64,000 nt of DNA from Streptomyces rubiginosohelvolus (lineage in GTDB: Bacteria > Actinomycetota > Actinomycetes > Streptomycetales > Streptomycetaceae): assembly GCF_014649875.1 (NCBI RefSeq), contig NZ_BMTW01000010.1, positions 1-64,000 of the forward strand, given 5' to 3'. A program made the position numbers and the translations under genes. Positions 25,233 through 32,372 of this stretch are shown here, piece after piece. Below the pieces are notes generated by a model. The model was not told where the DNA came from, searched no databases, and was given only the letters and a program-made list of their open reading frames with translations. Position 1 is the stretch's first letter; the number at the start of each line of letters is the position of its first letter.

Positions 25233-25988
25233 TCAGCCCCACCCCTCCAGCAGCGCCACGATCTCCGCGTGCCCCGTGTGCTGGTCCACCCCCGCCGACG
25301 GCACCCCGTCCCGGAGCAGCTCCACCGCCACGGTCTCCTCGCCGTCCCGCCGCTCGCGGAGCACCACCGTGTCCAGCCCGGAGCCGTACATCTCCTCCAG
25401 CCGCCGCAGCAGCTCCCGCTCCGGATCGAGTCCGGCGATGCGCCGTGCCTCGGCCAGGGCGACCGCGACCGCGGATCCCTGTCCCTCCGCCGCCGCACCG
25501 TGCGCGAGCAGCGCCCGTACCGTACGCACCGAGCCGCGCTGCGCCGCCAGCACCAGCATCGCCTCGCCCTGCGGGCCCGGCAGCAGCGGGTCCGCGCCCC
25601 CGGCGAGCAGTGCCTCCACCGTCGCGGCGTGGCCCAGGCCGACCGCCCAGCGCAGCGCGGTGAAGCCGAACTCCTCGCGCAGATCCGGCCGGGCCCCGGC
25701 GGACAGCAGCGCCTCCACCACCTCGGTGTGCCCGCCGCACGCCGCGCCGCACAGCGGCAGATCACCGGCCTCGGGCCCGCTCGCCCGGTCGGGGTCGGCC
25801 CCGGCGGCGAGCAGCAGCCGCACCATCTCGGGGCGGTCCTGGACCGCCGCCGTGTAGAGCGCGGTCGTGCCCTCCTCGTCGCTCGCCTCGGCCCGCGCTC
25901 CCGCGCGCAGCGCCCGTACGACCGTGTTCTCGTCCTCGTACAGCGCGTCGAACAGGCTTGGTTCGTCCCTGATCGGCTCGTTCGTCAT
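25233..25988 (-). CDS. ankyrin repeat protein
   Basis: The 251-residue protein contains four to five ankyrin repeats between residues 10 and 170, with the usual helix-turn-helix pattern: GTTALYTAAVQDRPEMVRLL, LCGAACGGHTEVVEALLSAG, ALRWAVGLGHAATVEALLAG and VLAAQRGSVRTVRALLAHGA. The C-terminal about 75 residues (DPERELLRRLEEMYGSGLDT and on) are not ankyrin and resemble nothing I recognise. There is no signal peptide, so it is cytoplasmic, probably a protein-binding scaffold. It is followed on the same strand by no coupled gene. Confidence 0.88.
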   Translation of the reverse strand: MTNEPIRDEPSLFDALYEDENTVVRALRAGARAEASDEEGTTALYTAAVQDRPEMVRLLLAAGADPDRASGPEAGDLPLCGAACGGHTEVVEALLSAGARPDLREEFGFTALRWAVGLGHAATVEALLAGGADPLLPGPQGEAMLVLAAQRGSVRTVRALLAHGAAAEGQGSAVAVALAEARRIAGLDPERELLRRLEEMYGSGLDTVVLRERRDGEETVAVELLRDGVPSAGVDQHTGHAEIVALLEGWG

Positions 25989-26026
25989 CCTTCGACCCTA
26001 CGGCCGGACACGGACAACGCCCGAGG

Positions 26027-26929
26027 TCAGGTGTCGCACTCCAGGCGCGTACGGCACAGCCCGCAGCGTGCGCTGACCCGGCCCCGGACGGGGAGCCGGA
26101 TGCGCTGGTGGCAGGTGGGGCAGGGGAAGGAGACGCGCAGCCCTTCGGCGCCGGTCTCGAAGGCGTACGGAACGCTCGGGTCCGGGGCGGTGCCGGGATG
26201 GTCCTGGGCGTACCGCCGGTCCTTGGCGTAGCGGCGGCGGCCCGCCCAGCCGGCGGCGGTCAGCGGCGGTCGGCGCAGATCGTCCAGCGCCCGCTGACGC
26301 CCCTTGGTGTACGCGGTGTACGCCTGGGGGCTGGTGAACCACGGGGAGGGGTCCTCGTCGAAGGCGAACGCCCGCTTGGCCAGGACGTATCCGAACTCCT
26401 CCGGGGTCAGATAGCCGAGCTTCTGGCGCGACGTGGCGTCCTCCCGGAACGCGTCCAGCAGCAGCCAGCCCGTGCCGAGGTAGGCCGTCGTCGTGTCGGT
26501 CAGGATCTCGTTGGCGCGGGTGCCGGGGAACTCCAGGCCGAGCCGGTGCAGCAGCACATGGGTGATCTCGTGCGCGAGCGCCGCGCCGATATCCCTGCGG
26601 TGGGTGCGGAAGCGGTCGTTCAGCTCGATGAAGTACTCGGGGCCCGCCGTCAGTTCCACGCTCGCCGCGTGCTCCATCGCGCGGAACCCGACGATCATCC
26701 GGGCGTCGGGGAGGCGCAGATGCTGGACCAGGGAACGCGCCACCCGCTGGGCTCCCAGATGCAGATCGTCCTCGTCCGCGAACGCGGCGTCGACGGGCGC
26801 GAGGCTGGTGGCATAGGTGCGGACGCCGTCCGCCGAGAGCCGCCGGTAGAGCGCCGTGATCGCGGAGCGGACCGTGTCCAGATGCGGGAAGCCATGGGCG
26901 ACGGGTGCGCCCGGAGGACTGTTCGTCAC
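26027..26929 (-). CDS. zinc metallopeptidase (HExxH) with C-terminal zinc ribbon
   Basis: The roughly 300-residue protein has a gluzincin/SprT-like active site AHEITHVLLHRLG near residue 140, and a C-terminal Cys4 zinc ribbon, CPTCH and CGLC, in the last 35 residues. SprT-like proteases (the group including Spartan) share this HExxH plus zinc-ribbon layout, but the match is architectural only. There is no signal peptide. Start: GGGGGA is 7 bases before the GTG at 26929, whereas the ATG at 26944 has no ribosome site; either is possible. The promoter region carries a 34-bp tandem duplication. Confidence 0.75.
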   Translation of the reverse strand: MTNSPPGAPVAHGFPHLDTVRSAITALYRRLSADGVRTYATSLAPVDAAFADEDDLHLGAQRVARSLVQHLRLPDARMIVGFRAMEHAASVELTAGPEYFIELNDRFRTHRRDIGAALAHEITHVLLHRLGLEFPGTRANEILTDTTTAYLGTGWLLLDAFREDATSRQKLGYLTPEEFGYVLAKRAFAFDEDPSPWFTSPQAYTAYTKGRQRALDDLRRPPLTAAGWAGRRRYAKDRRYAQDHPGTAPDPSVPYAFETGAEGLRVSFPCPTCHQRIRLPVRGRVSARCGLCRTRLECDT

Positions 26930-26966
26930 GCCGGAATCCCCCATCCGCGACGGTCGACGGATCTCC

Positions 26967-27034
26967 ACTGTATGCCGGGTGGGGGAGGGGGGCTGGAAAG
27001 ACTGTAAGTCGGGCGGGGGAGAGGGGCCGGAAAG
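26967..27034. repeat. 34-bp tandem duplication with G-rich core
   Basis: Two adjacent 34-base copies (26967-27000 and 27001-27034) agree at 29 positions. Each begins ACTGTA, has a run such as GGGTGGGGGAGGGGGG and ends GGAAAG. On the minus strand each copy ends in TACAGT, a good Streptomyces -10, upstream of the metallopeptidase gene. The G-run could form a quadruplex. Confidence 0.85.
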
Positions 27035-27065
27035 CCGCCGGGTGATCTTGGCCGAAAACTGCACC

Positions 27066-27095
27066 TTGTGTCAGCGGTCACTCGGTACCGATAAT
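27066..27095 (+). promoter_or_regulatory. probable promoter of the trypsin gene
   Basis: TTGTGT (27066-27071), 18 bases, GATAAT (27090-27095) is a good vegetative-type promoter. The -10 is embedded in the palindrome CCGAT-A-ATCGG, which could be an operator. The leader would be about 150 bases long. Confidence 0.55.
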
Positions 27096-27253
27096 CGGAG
27101 TGTTGTTCTTGTCGCGTACATGACGAGTTCAGTTTCCGTGCCGGTACGTCCCGTACGTCAGCACCGCCTATAGGGACTCCTGCACGGCAACGCGGTACGG
27201 CAACCTCCCACAGCAACCCCCCACACGAAATCCCCCCACGAAAGCAGGCATCT

Positions 27254-28021
27254 GTGAAGCTTATGAGCGCGCTGAAAAGGTGTTCCGTCGCCATAGCCGC
27301 CGTCGCCCTCGCGACCGTCAGCCTCCAGCCGGCCTCCGCCGCCCCCCAGCCGATCGTCGGCGGGGAACGCGCCGAGCAGGGCGAATTCCCGTTCATGGTC
27401 CGGCTCTCCATGGGCTGCGGCGGTTCGCTCTACACCCAGGACATCGTCCTCACCGCCGCCCACTGCGTGGACGGTTCGGGCGACAACACCTCGATCTCCG
27501 TGACCGGCGGCGTCGCCGACCTCGAGTCGCCCGACGCGATCACGGTCAACTCCACCAAGGTCCTCCAGGCCCCGGGCTACAACGGCACCGGCAAGGACTG
27601 GGCGCTGATCAAGCTCGACAAGCCGATCGACCAGCCCACCCTGAAGATCGCCACCGACGCCACCTACGACGAGGGCACCTTCACCGTCGCCGGCTGGGGC
27701 GCCGACAAGGAAGGCGGCAGCCAGCAGCGCCACCTCCTCAAGGCCGACGTCCCGTTCGTCTCCGACTCCGACTGCCAGGGCGCCTACAGCAACCTCGTCG
27801 CCGACGAGGAGCTGTGCGCCGGCCTCCTCGACACCGGCGGTGTCGACAGCTGCCAGGGCGACTCCGGTGGCCCGATGTTCCGCAAGGACGACTCCGACGA
27901 GTGGGTCCAGGTCGGCATCGTGAGCTGGGGCCAGGGCTGCGCCCGGCCGAACTACCCGGGCGTCTACACCCAGGTCTCGCACTTCGCGGCCGACATCGCC
28001 TCCGCGGCCGACTCGCTCTGA
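27254..28021 (+). CDS. secreted trypsin-like serine protease
   Basis: The 255-residue preproenzyme has a signal peptide (residues 1 to about 29, ending LQPASA), a four-residue propeptide APQP, and a mature start at IVGG (Ile34). The catalytic triad is His70 (TAAHC), Asp115 (KDWALI) and Ser204 (CQGDSGGP). Asp198, six residues before the serine, gives Arg/Lys specificity. The sequence closely resembles Streptomyces griseus trypsin. It acts outside the cell in nutrient scavenging and aerial growth. The start is a GTG; an ATG nine bases later is possible. A terminator lies at 28060-28091, inside the end of the next gene. Confidence 0.95.
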   Translation: MKLMSALKRCSVAIAAVALATVSLQPASAAPQPIVGGERAEQGEFPFMVRLSMGCGGSLYTQDIVLTAAHCVDGSGDNTSISVTGGVADLESPDAITVNSTKVLQAPGYNGTGKDWALIKLDKPIDQPTLKIATDATYDEGTFTVAGWGADKEGGSQQRHLLKADVPFVSDSDCQGAYSNLVADEELCAGLLDTGGVDSCQGDSGGPMFRKDDSDEWVQVGIVSWGQGCARPNYPGVYTQVSHFAADIASAADSL

Positions 28022-28043
28022 CCCGGTCGGAGCCTGCCGCTGA

Positions 28044-29861
28044 TCACCGCTGATCCACCCCGGGGGTGCCCGTTCGAACGGGCACCCCCGGACCCAGTTC
28101 CACCCACGGCCCGCCCGCGTCCTCCAGCTCCAGCACCCACACCTCGTTGGCGCCCTCGCGGAGCACCGGACCCGGCACGTACAGGGTCCGCTGCGGGCCC
28201 GCCGACCAGTACCGGCCCAGGCAGAAGCCGTTCACCCAGACGAACCCGCGCGTCCAGCCGGGAAGTTCGAGTCCCGCGTGGCCGAGACCCGCCGCGCCCT
28301 CGACCGTGAACTCCCCCCGGAACAGCCCCGTCCGCCCCGCCTCGCCCGCCCCCGCGGCCTCCACCGGTCCGAACGGGAGCGCCGCCACCGCGCCTGGCAT
28401 CTCGAAGGCGTCCAGCCGCAGCCCCCGGGCCCGTACCCCGTGCAGATACTGTCGCTCGTGCAGCACCCCGCCCGTGATCCCCTTCGGCTCGCCGAGACGC
28501 GGCCCGTAGTTGACCCGGCCCAGCGACTCCACCCACAGCTCGACCTCCGCGGGCCCCGCCACCGGCTCGGGCAGCGTGCCGGACTCCTCGGTCAGCACCC
28601 CGGCCCGCACCCCGTCCACGTACACCACTGCCCGGTCCCGCAGCCCCGAGGCGCCCAGCGGATACGCCTGGCGCGGCCCCGGCACGGCCACCCGGTAGCG
28701 CACCAGACCCCGGTCCACGCCCAGCTCCTCGAAGGCCGGCGGCACCCCCGACTCCGTCTCCGGACCGCCCAGCGCCTCCAGTACGTCCCCGAGCCCCGTC
28801 CGCTCCGTCAACTCCGCCCGCACCGGCACCGCGAGACCCTTCGGCTCCGGCGGCAGCGCGGGCAACGGCCCCTCCGCGTAACCCTCCAGCACCTTCCGGA
28901 ACAGGTGGAACTTCTCCGTGGCCCGCCCGTACTCGTCGACCGGCGCGTCGTAGTCGTACGACGTCACCGTCGGCTGGAACTCCCCGTCCTGCAGAGGGCC
29001 ACCGCGATTCGCCCCGGCCCAGCCCGCGAAGTTCGTCCCGCCGTGCGCCATGTAGATGTTCACCGACGCCCCGCACTCCAGGATCTCCCGCAGCGCCCCC
29101 GCCGCCTCCTCCGCGTCCCGCAGCACCGGTTCGGCCCCCCAGTGGTCGAACCAGCCGCACCAGAACTCCATACACATCAACGGGCCCTGCGGCTGATGCC
29201 GGCGCAACACCTCGAAGCCCTCCCGCGCCCCCGAACCGAAGTTCGCCGTCGCGAGCAGCCCCGGCACCGAACCCCCGGTCAGCATGTGGTCCTCCGGGCC
29301 GTCCGACGTGAACAGCGGGACCGTCACCCCGCACCCCCGCAACAGCCCCGCCAGCCACTCCAGATACACCGCGTCGCTGCCGAAACTCCCGTACTCGTTC
29401 TCCGCCTGGACGAGGATCACCGGACCGCCCCGCGTCACCTGCCGTTGCACCACCTGCGGCAGCAACTCCCGGAACCACCGCTCCACCACCGCCCGGTACT
29501 CCGCGTCCCGGGTCCGCACCCGCCGCCCGAACCGGCCCGTCACCCACACTGGCAGGCCGCCGTTCTCCCACTCGGCGCAGATGTACGGACCCGGCCGCAC
29601 GATCGCCCACAGCCCCGCCCGCTCCACCGCGTCCAGGAACCGGCCGAGCGCCCCCACGTCCCGGACCTCGCCCTCCCGGGGCTCGTGCAGATTCCACGGT
29701 ACGTACGTCTCGACGCAGTTCAGGCCCATCGCGGCGAGCATCGCGAGCCGGTGCTCCCACTGCTCCTCGTGCACCCGGAAGTAGTGCAGGGCGCCCGACA
29801 GCAGCCGTACGGGCTTCCCGTCGGACCGGAAGCCGTCGTCCCCCACGGTGAAGTCGGTCAT
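28044..29861 (-). CDS. glycoside hydrolase family 35 beta-galactosidase
   Basis: The 605-residue enzyme has the GH35 catalytic barrel in residues 1 to about 320: SGALHYFRVHEEQWEHRL, RPGPYICAEWENGGLPVW, the acid/base glutamate in QAENEYG near 156, and the nucleophile in MEFWCGWFDHWG near 232. Beta-sandwich carbohydrate-binding domains follow to the C-terminus. There is no signal peptide, so it is intracellular and probably cuts imported galactosides. It starts behind ACAGGAG and is divergent from an AraC regulator, with three 21-bp iterons between. The final codons contain a 15-bp-arm hairpin. Confidence 0.93.
   Translation of the reverse strand: MTDFTVGDDGFRSDGKPVRLLSGALHYFRVHEEQWEHRLAMLAAMGLNCVETYVPWNLHEPREGEVRDVGALGRFLDAVERAGLWAIVRPGPYICAEWENGGLPVWVTGRFGRRVRTRDAEYRAVVERWFRELLPQVVQRQVTRGGPVILVQAENEYGSFGSDAVYLEWLAGLLRGCGVTVPLFTSDGPEDHMLTGGSVPGLLATANFGSGAREGFEVLRRHQPQGPLMCMEFWCGWFDHWGAEPVLRDAEEAAGALREILECGASVNIYMAHGGTNFAGWAGANRGGPLQDGEFQPTVTSYDYDAPVDEYGRATEKFHLFRKVLEGYAEGPLPALPPEPKGLAVPVRAELTERTGLGDVLEALGGPETESGVPPAFEELGVDRGLVRYRVAVPGPRQAYPLGASGLRDRAVVYVDGVRAGVLTEESGTLPEPVAGPAEVELWVESLGRVNYGPRLGEPKGITGGVLHERQYLHGVRARGLRLDAFEMPGAVAALPFGPVEAAGAGEAGRTGLFRGEFTVEGAAGLGHAGLELPGWTRGFVWVNGFCLGRYWSAGPQRTLYVPGPVLREGANEVWVLELEDAGGPWVELGPGVPVRTGTPGVDQR
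28060..28091 (+). terminator. terminator of the trypsin gene, inside the GH35 3' end
   Basis: CCGGGGGTGCCCGTT and its perfect reverse complement AACGGGCACCCCCGG flank a two-base centre. The hairpin is 39 bases after the trypsin stop, but encodes part of the GH35 C-terminus (VPVRTGTPG) on the other strand. Confidence 0.8.
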
Positions 29862-29952
29862 GGTGCAGTTACGCTCCTGTGCTCGGCCGCACCCGGCGGC
29901 CCCCGGGTCGATTGGTCCGACCACTGTCACCTCTGGCGCGCACCGGGTCCAT

Positions 29953-30015
29953 GGACAAAGATCGCTGTTGATTGGACGCAGATCGCTGTCGATGGGACAC
30001 AGATCGATGTCGACG
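29953..30015. promoter_or_regulatory. three 21-bp direct repeats between GH35 and araC genes
   Basis: Three adjacent 21-base units start at 29953, 29974 and 29995. All follow GGACnnAGATCGnTGTnGAT or close to it. The exact two-helical-turn period and position between divergent genes are what an AraC-family operator array would look like. Confidence 0.75.
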
Positions 30016-30071
30016 GGGCGCGGCGGACCGGCCGGGTCCGGCGGCGCAGCACCACCTGGGAGGGGAAGACC

Positions 30072-30953
30072 GTGACATACCACACCTGGATGCGCTTCTT
30101 CACCCCGAGCCCGCTCCACCACCGCCTGGGCCTCGTCTGCCTCGGCGTCGGCCTCCAGCACGGGGCGCTGCCCACCGTCGGACCCCGCACCCTCGACCAC
30201 CACGTGGCCGTGATCGTCAACTCCGGCACCGGCTGGTTCAAGGGCCCCGACGGCCGCCGCACCCCCGTCACCGGCCCCAGCCTCATCTGGCTGACCCCCG
30301 GCACCCCCCACCACTACGGTGCCGACCCCGGCACCGGCTGGGACGAGAGCTTCGTCGACTTCACCGGCCCCGCCACCGCCACGTACACCGAACTCGGCTA
30401 CATCGAGCCCGAACGCCCCCTCGTCCCGCTCGCCGACACCGCCGCCCCGCGCGCCGCCGTCGGACGTATCGTGCGCGCCGCCCGCCGCGGCAACCCCCTT
30501 TTGGAGGTCGAGACCGGGGCCGCCGTCCACGAACTCCTCGTCTCCCTGCGCCGCGCCCGCGCCGACATCGGCCCCGACGGCGACCCGGTGCTCCAGGCGC
30601 TCGCCCGCGACGCCTACCAGCCGCTCACCGTCGCCCAGCACGCCTCCCGGCACGGCATGACCCCCGCCGAACTGCGCACCGCCGTACGGCGCGGCGCCGG
30701 CTGCAGCCCCAAGGACTATCTGCTCGGCATCCGCCTCGGCCGGGCCAAGGAACTCCTCGCCGCCACCGACCTCCCGGTCGCCGCCGTGGCCCGCCGCGTC
30801 GGCTATGACGACCCCGCCTACTTCTCCCGGCTCTTCGCCCGCCGGGTCGGCACCGCCCCCGTCCGCTTCCGCGAACAGCAGGGCCGCAGCGTGCCCGGCG
30901 GCTGGAGCGACCAGGTGCCCGACCCCGACGACCCGCCGACGATCGGGCCGTGA
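30072..30953 (+). CDS. AraC family transcriptional regulator
   Basis: The 293-residue regulator has an N-terminal cupin sensing domain (HHVAVIVNSGTGWFKGPDG, PGTPHHYGADPGTGWDE, residues about 40-100) and a C-terminal double helix-turn-helix of about 90 residues: LTVAQHASRHGMTPAELRTA and LPVAAVARRVGYDDPAYFSR, ending FREQQ. Its GTG follows GGGAGGGGAAG. It is divergent from the GH35 gene, so it most likely controls beta-galactoside use through the 29953-30015 repeats. Cupin-AraC proteins usually activate on sugar binding. Confidence 0.9.
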   Translation: MTYHTWMRFFTPSPLHHRLGLVCLGVGLQHGALPTVGPRTLDHHVAVIVNSGTGWFKGPDGRRTPVTGPSLIWLTPGTPHHYGADPGTGWDESFVDFTGPATATYTELGYIEPERPLVPLADTAAPRAAVGRIVRAARRGNPLLEVETGAAVHELLVSLRRARADIGPDGDPVLQALARDAYQPLTVAQHASRHGMTPAELRTAVRRGAGCSPKDYLLGIRLGRAKELLAATDLPVAAVARRVGYDDPAYFSRLFARRVGTAPVRFREQQGRSVPGGWSDQVPDPDDPPTIGP

Positions 30954-30978
30954 GGGCGGCCGTCTAAGCTCGCTGACC

Positions 30979-31341
30979 ATGAGTACGAGCGAGATCGACG
31001 CGACCGTCCGGGCCGAGCTGAACCGGCTGCGCGAGAGCATCGACAACATCGACGCCGCCGTCGTCCACATGCTGGCCGAACGTTTCAAGGCCACCCAGCA
31101 GGTCGGCCGCCTCAAGGCCGACCACAAGCTGCCGCCCGCCGATCCCGCCCGCGAGACCCGCCAGATCGCCCGGCTCAGGGAACTGGCACAGAGCGCCAAC
31201 CTGGACCCGGCCTTCGCCGAGAAGCTGCTGAACTTCATCATCGCCGAGGTGATCCGCCACCACGAGCGCATCGCCGAGGAGGCGGAGAACGGCCAGGCGG
31301 AGAACGGCCAGGTGGAGAACGGCCAGGCGCGGAACGCCTGA
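30979..31341 (+). CDS. chorismate mutase, AroQ class
   Basis: The 120-residue all-helical enzyme converts chorismate to prephenate for Phe and Tyr. Signature residues are in LNRLRESIDNIDAAVVHMLA, ERFKATQQVGRLKADH and an ending of FIIAEVIRHH. The active-site Arg, Lys and Gln of the AroQ fold lie in these segments. The C-terminus carries a tail of AENGQ, AENGQ, VENGQ, ARNA from a 15-base tandem repeat. The gene follows the AraC regulator by 25 bases and may be read through from it, but is functionally unrelated. Confidence 0.92.
   Translation: MSTSEIDATVRAELNRLRESIDNIDAAVVHMLAERFKATQQVGRLKADHKLPPADPARETRQIARLRELAQSANLDPAFAEKLLNFIIAEVIRHHERIAEEAENGQAENGQVENGQARNA
31282..31338 (+). repeat. 15-bp tandem repeat in chorismate mutase tail
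   Basis: GCGGAGAACGGCCAG occurs at 31282-31296 and 31297-31311, once with GTG for GCG at 31312-31326, and once truncated at 31327-31338. It encodes a variable AENGQ tail. Confidence 0.9.
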
Positions 31342-31345
31342 GCGG

Positions 31346-32212
31346 CTACCCGGCCGTTCTCCGGAGTCCCGTCCGCCCCGCGAGCCACGCGCCGAGCACC
31401 GCCCCCACGGCCGGCCCGAGCACGTACACCCACAGCCGCCCGGTGTCCCCGGCCAGCAGCGCCGGGCCGAACTGCCGCGCGGGGTTCGCCGATCCGCCGC
31501 TCAGCGGGCCGAGCACCCCGATGACCAGGGCCGTCGTCAGCCCCACCGCGTACGGCAGGACCCGGCGCCCGGCCGGGGATGCCAGCAGTACGGCGAGCAT
31601 CAGCGTCGACCCCGCCAGGACCCCCGCCTCGGCCGCCAGGACCGCCGCGTCGCCCCACGCCGGATCGGCCCGCACCGAGGCGTGGCGCACCGGTGGGCGC
31701 GCGGTGACCGGACCCCACACCAGCCCCGCGCACCACACCCCGAACACCGACCCGGCCAACTGGGCCACGGCGTACGGCACGACCTCACGGCCCGGGAAGA
31801 CCCCGAGCCGCCACAGCGCGAGGGAGACGGCCGGGTTCAGATGGCCGCCCGAGCAGCGGCCGGGCGGGGACACCATGAACAGGGCGAGCAGGGTCCCGAC
31901 GACCGCGCCCAGCACCGCCGGACGGGCGGCCGCCGCCCCCGGGTCCGGCCCGACGAGCCACCGCACGGCCGTCACGATCAGGAACAGCAGCAGCGCGGTC
32001 AGCGCCGCCTCGCAGACGGCCCGCGGCAGCAGGGGACCGGGACCGGTATCGGGACCGTGGCCGGTATCGCGACCGGGACCGGCATCAGGGCCGGGACCTG
32101 TATCGGCATCGGGACCGTGCGGGGACTCCGGGGCTCGGTGACCGGTCGCGGTGGGCCGGATCTCCGGCCCGGGTCTCGGAACGACGGGTTCGGGCGCAGG
32201 CGTGAGCGTCAT
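31346..32212 (-). CDS. aquaporin/MIP family channel
   Basis: The 288-residue membrane protein has six predicted helices and the two half-helix signatures GGHLNPAVSLALW near residue 120 and GGSANPARQFGPAL near 240. The first about 60 residues are cytoplasmic and low-complexity, made of repeated G-P-D-T/A units (TGPGPDAGPGRDTGHGPDTG), encoded by a degenerate GACCGGT-type tandem tract. The channel likely conducts water or small neutral solutes; the selectivity residues cannot be decided by eye. Start at ATG after GAGGACG. Confidence 0.9.
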   Translation of the reverse strand: MTLTPAPEPVVPRPGPEIRPTATGHRAPESPHGPDADTGPGPDAGPGRDTGHGPDTGPGPLLPRAVCEAALTALLLFLIVTAVRWLVGPDPGAAAARPAVLGAVVGTLLALFMVSPPGRCSGGHLNPAVSLALWRLGVFPGREVVPYAVAQLAGSVFGVWCAGLVWGPVTARPPVRHASVRADPAWGDAAVLAAEAGVLAGSTLMLAVLLASPAGRRVLPYAVGLTTALVIGVLGPLSGGSANPARQFGPALLAGDTGRLWVYVLGPAVGAVLGAWLAGRTGLRRTAG

Positions 32213-32372
32213 GAGGGACGTCCTCGGTACTCGGTGTGCCGCGCCGAGGAGATGGTAAGCGGCAACAGCCCCGGGGGGGGGTATCCACCGGCACCATCAC
32301 GCCACCTGCCCGCCCGTCCGCCCAGGGAGAACCCCGCTGCGCCCGCCGTCCCCCGTACGGCAGCATGGGGCC

